This document shows positions 58,013-64,000 of a stretch of DNA of 64,000 nucleotides, piece by piece; position 1 is the first letter of the stretch; every line of letters starts with the position of its first letter. The DNA is taken from assembly GCA_024741835.1 (NCBI GenBank), contig JAENRP010000169.1, positions 2,231 to 66,230 on the forward strand, given 5' to 3'. A program made the position numbers and the translations under genes. The notes under the pieces are model-generated. The model searched no databases, was not told the origin of the DNA, and saw only the letters and a list, made by a program, of their open reading frames with translations. The stretch comes from Diplocarpon mali (Eukaryota; Ascomycota; Leotiomycetes; Helotiales; Drepanopezizaceae).

Positions 58013-60483
58013 GTGGCGACGCTTGTATAGTGTCCAGCCCGGAATATACGCACTGACTGTACTCGATACCTCAAGCCGGTGTGTATATGGCCATTACATT
58101 TGGTGATCCGCAGTAGTCTCATCATCATCTCTCCATCTTAACCTCGATTTATCGGCGAAATGACGTTAGCAGTTACCATAAAAGATCCACAAGAAACATA
58201 GTGGGATGTAGCGAGAACCACACGCGTAAGATTGGAAGAATGTTTGCAAAATATGAATTTCTGACTGGGTTTCTAAACATTTCATGCTGCAGTCCTGCGA
58301 CAACAGTTTTAGTTCCGGGAACAGACGTGAAGGGCACAGATTATCAAGGACAAGACAAGATGTGAACGCGTGCATGGTTGGCGTATCACCCGCGAGCCAA
58401 TAAGCCTGTTCTTGTTCTGCAAAGGCGTCAAGGTAGTGCATAGTAAGTAATACTAGCAGAAGTAGATGGGGCGCCTCTCAGAGAGGCACGATAAAGTAGA
58501 GTTATTGTGATGCCACTGATCTGTTCTTAACAGAAGTGTCATTTGGGAGAGGACCTTGGCATCGCTGCGAGAAATGCGTGGGTTTCGATTATGGCTTGCT
58601 ATAGCGATGTGATATCCCTCACCCGCTTTTTGACATGCTTTATTAGTCAGAAGCTATATAGCATGAGCGAGTAACGCTAAAGTTTTATTGATATATATAA
58701 AGAGAATACTATCATAAACTTCTTCCTGCGATCGTTGGTTAATAAAACTGAACTCGAAACAACAAACCTTCAATTTTCGCGAAACTAAGAAGATGGATTT
58801 GTAAATGCTCGAATATAAAACTAGTAGATTCCTGAAAAATGGGAAGCGTTAGTACGGAGTTTCTCCAGCTACGATACTCCTTGTAGTTTAATATTTCGAA
58901 AATGTCTCACTAAACTAAGTATCTACGATATTGTAAGATATATGAATACATATTTCCAGGCAGACAACAACCCACCACCTGTAAGTGGTGTCTTCAGACT
59001 CTTTAAGAGTCTGCAAAGCCGAGATTGAGTCCTTTCGACTACGAAATAATTAATCCCTAAGTCAAATGAAGCCGGAACTTTCAAAAATGTCAGTATGAAA
59101 AATTGATATCTTTACTATACTACCTCTTCTATAAATACCCTCTACTTTCGACCTCTACTCGCGTTATCTAGGATTGTTCAAATATATGTCTATATTAAAA
59201 GGAAAGGCTTAATAAAGGATTCGAAGGGGAAAAAGGCAGGTTATAGAACTTGGTGGAAGAGGAGGACGGGGTGAAGGAAAAGGATATATTTTGATAATTT
59301 TATATAGAGTCGATAAGAAGTGTTGTGATCAAGAGCCGTTGCCGATTAGCAATACGCTTCTTATGATCAAATAAATAGTCGCTATTAGCGTAATGGGGTT
59401 GTCTTAGAATAGAGAACCTAACGCGATTATGTTTATTAAAGCACCTTCCAAGAACGTACTCGCCCGAGACTTAAAGGGAATAACTATCGACTGAGGTATA
59501 GGTTGGACTCTTATCTAAGTAATTGGGAATCATAGGCGTAATAGGCTAAATAGTGAAGATATAAGGAGTTTTCAGACTAGTGTATCCTTGGATGTAAATC
59601 CGACCATAGCATTTCTCGCTCGTGCTACATAACTTAGAACTAATGTAGAATATTAAAAGGGAAAAGAACATATTTTTACGCTCTGTGATATATGGCAAAA
59701 TATTCCAAAGACGAAATTCAAAAATAGACCTTAATGTAAAGTACAATATACACTTATAGCTCTTTTACAGTTCTCGGCTCTTTGAGTTACTAATGTTACA
59801 AGGCCTACCCTAGTCGCAAAGGAGCTACTAGCGGGGGTTCAGTTTTCGGAATACGGAAAGGACCTCTACTGTGGTAGACCAGGTTTCGGAAATCACTCAA
59901 ATGTATATTTAGGGTGGCGAAGGTGATCCAGGATTACTGAATTTTACATACAATTACGTTTTTGGACTAAATACCTCCTTATCGCAAAATCATATTCGAA
60001 AATATCATTTTTCCCAGTTTCAGCTACCGACCAAACGCACCCTGATATCACGCTGCATGTGACTGTTGGCAACGCTGATCTACAATGTATCGCCGAGCAA
60101 AAGCTAGCGAAGATGGCACAAGCATGATCATCATGCGAAGACATGATAGTGATCAGCCTTTGCTCGTTCCCCGATTTTTCCACGGATCCTCATTTATTTA
60201 GCGTAGAGCTGTGACAGTTTCAGCCGATATCCAGGGGCCAACCTAGTAGCTCCGGTCTTGAGAGGTTGCAGGATCTGCCTCGATTTTGGAATATTAATAG
60301 CTCAGATGAAATTTGAGCTATGGAGAAGTAAATACCACCCTCGAGTAATATGCGTTTCAGGGTTCTGCACCTTCCCGAAGATCATCAGAACAATCAGGCA
60401 AAACGCTCACTTGAACGGTCCGAATCGACATTAGGATTTTCGTTTTGTCCCACGCGCAAAGATAAATATACCTAACATCCATC
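58013..60483. other. AT-rich gene-free island
   Basis: Downstream of SLY1. From about 58.6 to 59.8 kb the sequence is markedly AT-rich, with many TA/TAA steps and no open frame above 70 codons. This fits a decayed repeat altered by repeat-induced point mutation, but no transposon ends or conserved protein pieces could be read. The last 200 bp are the LTP1 promoter. Confidence 0.5.
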
Positions 60484-61058
60484 ATGGCTGCCACCCCCGA
60501 GCCAATCTCGGTGCTGTTTGTCTGCCTGGGGAACATCTGTCGCTCGACCATGGCAGAGGGAATCTTCAGATCGATCGTTTCGAAGCCTCCTTACCAGCCT
60601 TTGATATCCGTCGTCGACAGCTGTGGAACAGGAGCGTATCACACTGGCAGCAGTCCAGATTCCCGAACCATATCAACACTGGAAGATAACGGTATCACCG
60701 ATTACGAGCATGCGGCTCGCAAGGCACGTTCTCGGCGACCCCGCATCCAAACAAACACACATGGCCCTGGCTGAGTGACTTCTGACAATTCTGCTAGATC
60801 CACGCATCGGACTTCTCGAAGTTCGACTTCATCTTTGCCATGGACCGGCAGAATCTCCGCGATCTCCAGCAGGTTCGGCCGCGCGGCGGTGATAAAGCAA
60901 GGGTCATGCTCTTCGGAGAGTTTTCCGGGAAGAAGGGGGCGGAGGAGGTGGATGACCCGTACTACGGGGCGAGGGATGGGTTTGAAGTTGCGTACGAGCA
61001 GTGCTCGAGGTTTTCGAAAAACTTCTTGAAGGAGACTTTCCCAGATGTGGAGGCTTGA
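60484..61058 (+). CDS. LTP1: low-molecular-weight protein-tyrosine phosphatase
   Basis: Exons 60484-60723 and 60798-61058 give 166 residues. The P-loop CLGNICRS (Cys14, Arg20; CX5R) near the N-terminus and the general-acid motif DPYYG (Asp at 133) are both intact, so the enzyme should be active: it dephosphorylates phosphotyrosine through a cysteinyl-phosphate. VDSCGTGAYHTGSSPDSRT is also family-typical. The 74-bp intron has a GC donor (AAG/GCACGT) with a CTGAC branch site and CTAG acceptor. It joins HAARK to IHASDFSKFDFIFAMD, matching spacing in yeast Ltp1; a GT two bases further on would break the frame. Cytosolic by family. Physiological substrates unknown. Confidence 0.94.
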
Positions 61059-62756
61059 GAAGGATACGTTGGGCTGGGTCGCAGGCACTCAATTTACGAT
61101 ACTCTGATATCCAACCGGTGTCTGTCCTCTGGGTACTTCCTCTGGGCATATGCGCTTGACCCTCTGAATACCTATTGTCTACCTACATCCACCACCAAGA
61201 GAACCGGCCAAGAAAAGAACCTGGCAGACATGATAAGTTTGGGAAGAGGAACCCGATTGCGGCGGCTTCGCATCCACGGCTGCGGTCAAACCTTACTTAC
61301 CTCAGTAAATCTCAGGAGAGGGGGAGAAGGATGAGCGATGAGTCAGCAGATATGCCACATACAGGATCTGCCGTTTCCGAAGGGAAGGCGCGGCATATAT
61401 ATATCCAGCAAAAACCGATATCTTCATCTTCGCTATAGCACGACCATGAGGCGAGATGGTAGTCCTGTCCGTTGTTCTTCCATTCTTGCGGTTCTTTTTA
61501 CGATGATGTCTCGCAAGCACATAAGCGCACAGGCGCTCATGGGGGCTGATGATTGCGTGGAAGAATGGATTCACACCTCCTCTGCTTTCCTCTATTGGCC
61601 CGAGCCTGTGGCTTTTGGCTTCTGGCATTTGACTTTTTGGCCTTTGGACTGTGGCTAATAATGAATATCTTGCGGGTGCGGGGAATTGATGGGCAGCCCG
61701 ATTGTACCCGTTTCTCCCCAGCAGCCCATTCCAGCCAGCCCGCCAGAAGCTTAGTTCGTATACGTTGCGGTAACGAAGCCATAAGGAGCAAATATATACC
61801 AGTAGGCACGTACTCGAGTATCGGTTCCCGTAACACCTGGCTATCTATGTAACTGTCCTGTTCAAGAATCTCCCGTCGTGAGGCCTTGTCCATTATCTCT
61901 CTTCAACCTCATGTGCAGGATCGCGCACATACGCCCATCCCCATCCTACGCGGCTCATTCATAGGTATGCCGTTTTTTCGTAGGTATTTGTACTCGTCAC
62001 TCGTTCATTCATTTTCCTCCAGCATCGTCTAACGTCATTTCGCAGCTTATTTGGTCCCCTCGCATCTGAAACTCACCGGGGCTCGCCCGCCTTGGCCAGA
62101 TACCCAAACAAACCAAAAACCCAAACCCCAAACCCTGCGCACTCTCTCTACGACCTCCTGAAACTCGACTTCCCAGGATACGTCTCCGAATACCACTGCA
62201 AATCCCAAATCGCATATCGCTTCTCTTCGCTTCAGAGCTTACGCTGACAAGCCTCGAGAGATAGGGCGGGCTTCTTCTGCTCTCCTGGATTCGACTTGAC
62301 GGTTCTGTGCAGGCTGCACCCATTGAGCCTGGCAATATTATCGCCCCAGAGCTTTTGGGCCTCGATTATACCTCGCCGCCAGAGACTTGTGAATTTAGTC
62401 GGTGAACCATGTCATATAACCGCCTAGGTATGATCCTTATTCAATTCCCCAGCAAATTCACTGCATTTTACCGAGGGTGCGACGTCGTGAGTACGAGTAA
62501 AGCCCCGGCTCAACTACCTCCGTCTATTCACCCTTCTCGTGAACACCTCCTTCACGCGTCTTCAGATCCGCGCACAAAGTCTTGAACTACCTTCCTTCGC
62601 AACCGCCCCGATCATAGCCCTCCTGCAAAGTACAGCCCTTGCAGTCCCCCTCACTTCCCGAATGCGTGCCTTGATCTGGAGACAGAGCCAACCATCCTGA
62701 CATTCCCCAAACCTGCAGAACACCCTGGCCAAGGCCAGCAAGACGACTACTACAAT
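61059..62756. other. upstream region of chitin synthase, no other gene seen
   Basis: 1.7 kb between LTP1 and the chitin synthase start. C/T-rich stretches near 62050-62180 and 62500-62700 fit a long fungal leader. Frames on both strands are short and mutually overlapping. Nothing else was recognised. Confidence 0.5.
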
Positions 62757-64000
62757 ATGAATCAGCATCCTGGACGAACGCCTTCGCCCGGCCATCCATT
62801 GCGGCAGGGCTATCAATTAGAGGATGCGAATCCGTATGGCAGAGGGTCTCCTGCGCCTAGTCGACATAATATGGAAATCCCTATGGGACCTGGACGTCAG
62901 ACACCTAGTGATCGATTGCAGGCCCAACCTACGGTACGTCTATGAAGATTGTGGCTCAATTGTGTGCGCGCGCTTATTGGAAGTTGTAGTACTCTGTCGA
63001 GAACATCGACAACTCGTATGGCCATAATGAGGAATTCGAGCAAAGATACCCCCTCGACCCAAACCACAACTATCGACAAGACTACGCCTTAAATCCTCAA
63101 CAGCACCACGATGCATACTACCAATCACCGTACCAGCCCTCTCAGCATGAAGAGCATCCTCTCACAAACTACCCTACAAATCCCGACCGGTACTTCGACG
63201 ATAATGATGACCATCAACCAATCTTGCAGGCGCACGACACGGCTTATGGCCCAGACCCCCATTCCGCTCCAGCTTACGATAACTACGATGGCCCACCTAT
63301 ATCGCCGGTCGCAACTCCTCAGCCAACCACGCTCAAGCGATATAAGACCGTCAAGGAAGTACAGCTGTTCAATGGAAATCTCGTTCTCGACTGTCCCATA
63401 CCACCGAGGCTTCTAAACCAAGTCCCCCATGCCCAGCCCCCGGAGCGCGATGAGTTCACGCATATGAGATATACCGCAGCGACATGCGACCCCGCAGATT
63501 TCTTCGAAGAGCGGTTCACTTTGAGGCAGAGGTTATTTGCCAAGCCCCGACATACGGAGTTGTTCATTGTGGTGACCATGTACAATGAAGACGATGTCTT
63601 ATTCGCCCGGACATTGAGCGGTGTTTTCAAGAATATTGAGTACATGTGCTCGCGCAAGGAAAGCAAGACTTGGGGAAAGGACGCGTGGAAGAAGATCGTG
63701 GTTTGTGTCGTAAGCGATGGACGTGCGAAGATCAACCCCCGAACCAGGGCCGTGTTGGCTGGTATGGGAGTCTATCAAGATGGAATTGCCAAGCAACAAG
63801 TTAACGGAAAGGATGTGACGGCGCATATCTACGAATATACCACGCAAGTCAGTATTTCGGTAAAGAAGGACTTGGTTGAGCTCCGCCCAAAGCAACAGCC
63901 GGTGCAGATGCTTTTCTGTCTAAAGGAGAAGAATCAGAAGAAGATCAACTCGCACAGATGGTTCTTCCAAGCTTTTGGCCGAGTTCTGGATCCTAATATC
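62757..64000 (+). CDS. chitin synthase, division 1 (class I-III), partial
   Basis: Exons 62757-62933 and 62990-64000 (open at the window end) give the first 396 residues. The N-terminal 180 residues are Pro/Tyr/Asn/His-rich and disordered, as usual for this group. The chitin synthase N-terminal region starts near [20 protein letters not shown], then [16 protein letters not shown] and, at the start of the catalytic domain, [40 protein letters not shown] and [16 protein letters not shown]; it reaches [19 protein letters not shown] before the edge. The QXXRW motif and membrane helices lie beyond. The enzyme transfers GlcNAc from UDP-GlcNAc to growing chitin at the plasma membrane. I cannot separate class I from III safely with this part. 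Confidence 0.95.

Noticed and set aside
1..64000. Secondary-metabolite cluster, CRISPR array, prophage or intact transposon
   Set aside because: No polyketide/peptide synthase, spacer-repeat array, transposase or reverse-transcriptase segment was seen in any frame.

Overview
This window is nuclear DNA from a filamentous ascomycete (Pezizomycotina; a Leotiomycetes-like fungus would fit, but I cannot fix the order from sequence alone). The evidence is: genes broken by short introns (about 45-225 bp) with GT/GC...AG ends and CTAAC/CTGAC-type branch sites; genes on both strands without operons; and fungal-specific products (chitin synthase, Ecm33 GPI protein, Rud3, MHYT protein, Ilv6). Two runs of N mark assembly gaps (2447-2448 and 46149-46187).

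Layout. 1-5.4 kb: GC-rich, pyrimidine-rich DNA with short repeats and no gene I can support, upstream of an RGS-domain gene (5.5-7.7 kb). 8.8-10.2 kb: CIA1 (cytosolic Fe-S assembly). 12.2-14.9 kb: MHYT-domain membrane protein. 16.5-27 kb is the gene-dense core: TRAPPC13-like, a small SET protein, a KHDC4-like two-KH RNA-binding protein, ILV6, a DUF3712/Tag1-like membrane protein and ornithine carbamoyltransferase. 27.4-28.5 kb: SWIM-RING protein. 29.3-30.5 kb: decayed catalase-like gene. 31-33 kb: RUD3. 34.1-35 kb: a second, unrecognised gene relic. 35.6-39.3 kb: divergent pair SPF45-like splicing factor and PCS60 with a C-terminal SKL. 39.3-42.4 kb: no gene seen. 42.4-43.9 kb: ECM33. 46.5-48.6 kb: PTAR1-like and GET1, start codons 63 bp apart, diverging. 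50.4-54.1 kb: a PNUTS/Ppn1/Ref2-like PP1 regulator. 55.7-58.0 kb: SLY1. 58-60.4 kb: AT-rich, gene-free. 60.5-61.1 kb: low-molecular-weight tyrosine phosphatase. 62.8 kb to the edge: chitin synthase, cut by the window end.

Themes. Several genes act in the early secretory pathway (TRAPPC13-like, RUD3, GET1, SLY1, and possibly the PTAR1-like gene) and two act at the cell wall (ECM33, chitin synthase). Two are mitochondrial amino-acid enzymes or subunits (ILV6, OTC), and three handle RNA (KHDC4-like, SPF45-like, the PNUTS-like protein). I see no CRISPR array, secondary-metabolite cluster, rRNA or tRNA. The most distinctive features are three introns with GC instead of GT donors (TRAPPC13-like, SLY1, LTP1), a 22-nt micro-exon, two gene relics, and a PCS60 intron whose retention would remove the catalytic lysine and the peroxisomal signal. 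I found no convincing new biological system. All exon joins were made by eye from reading frame, splice signals and family conservation.
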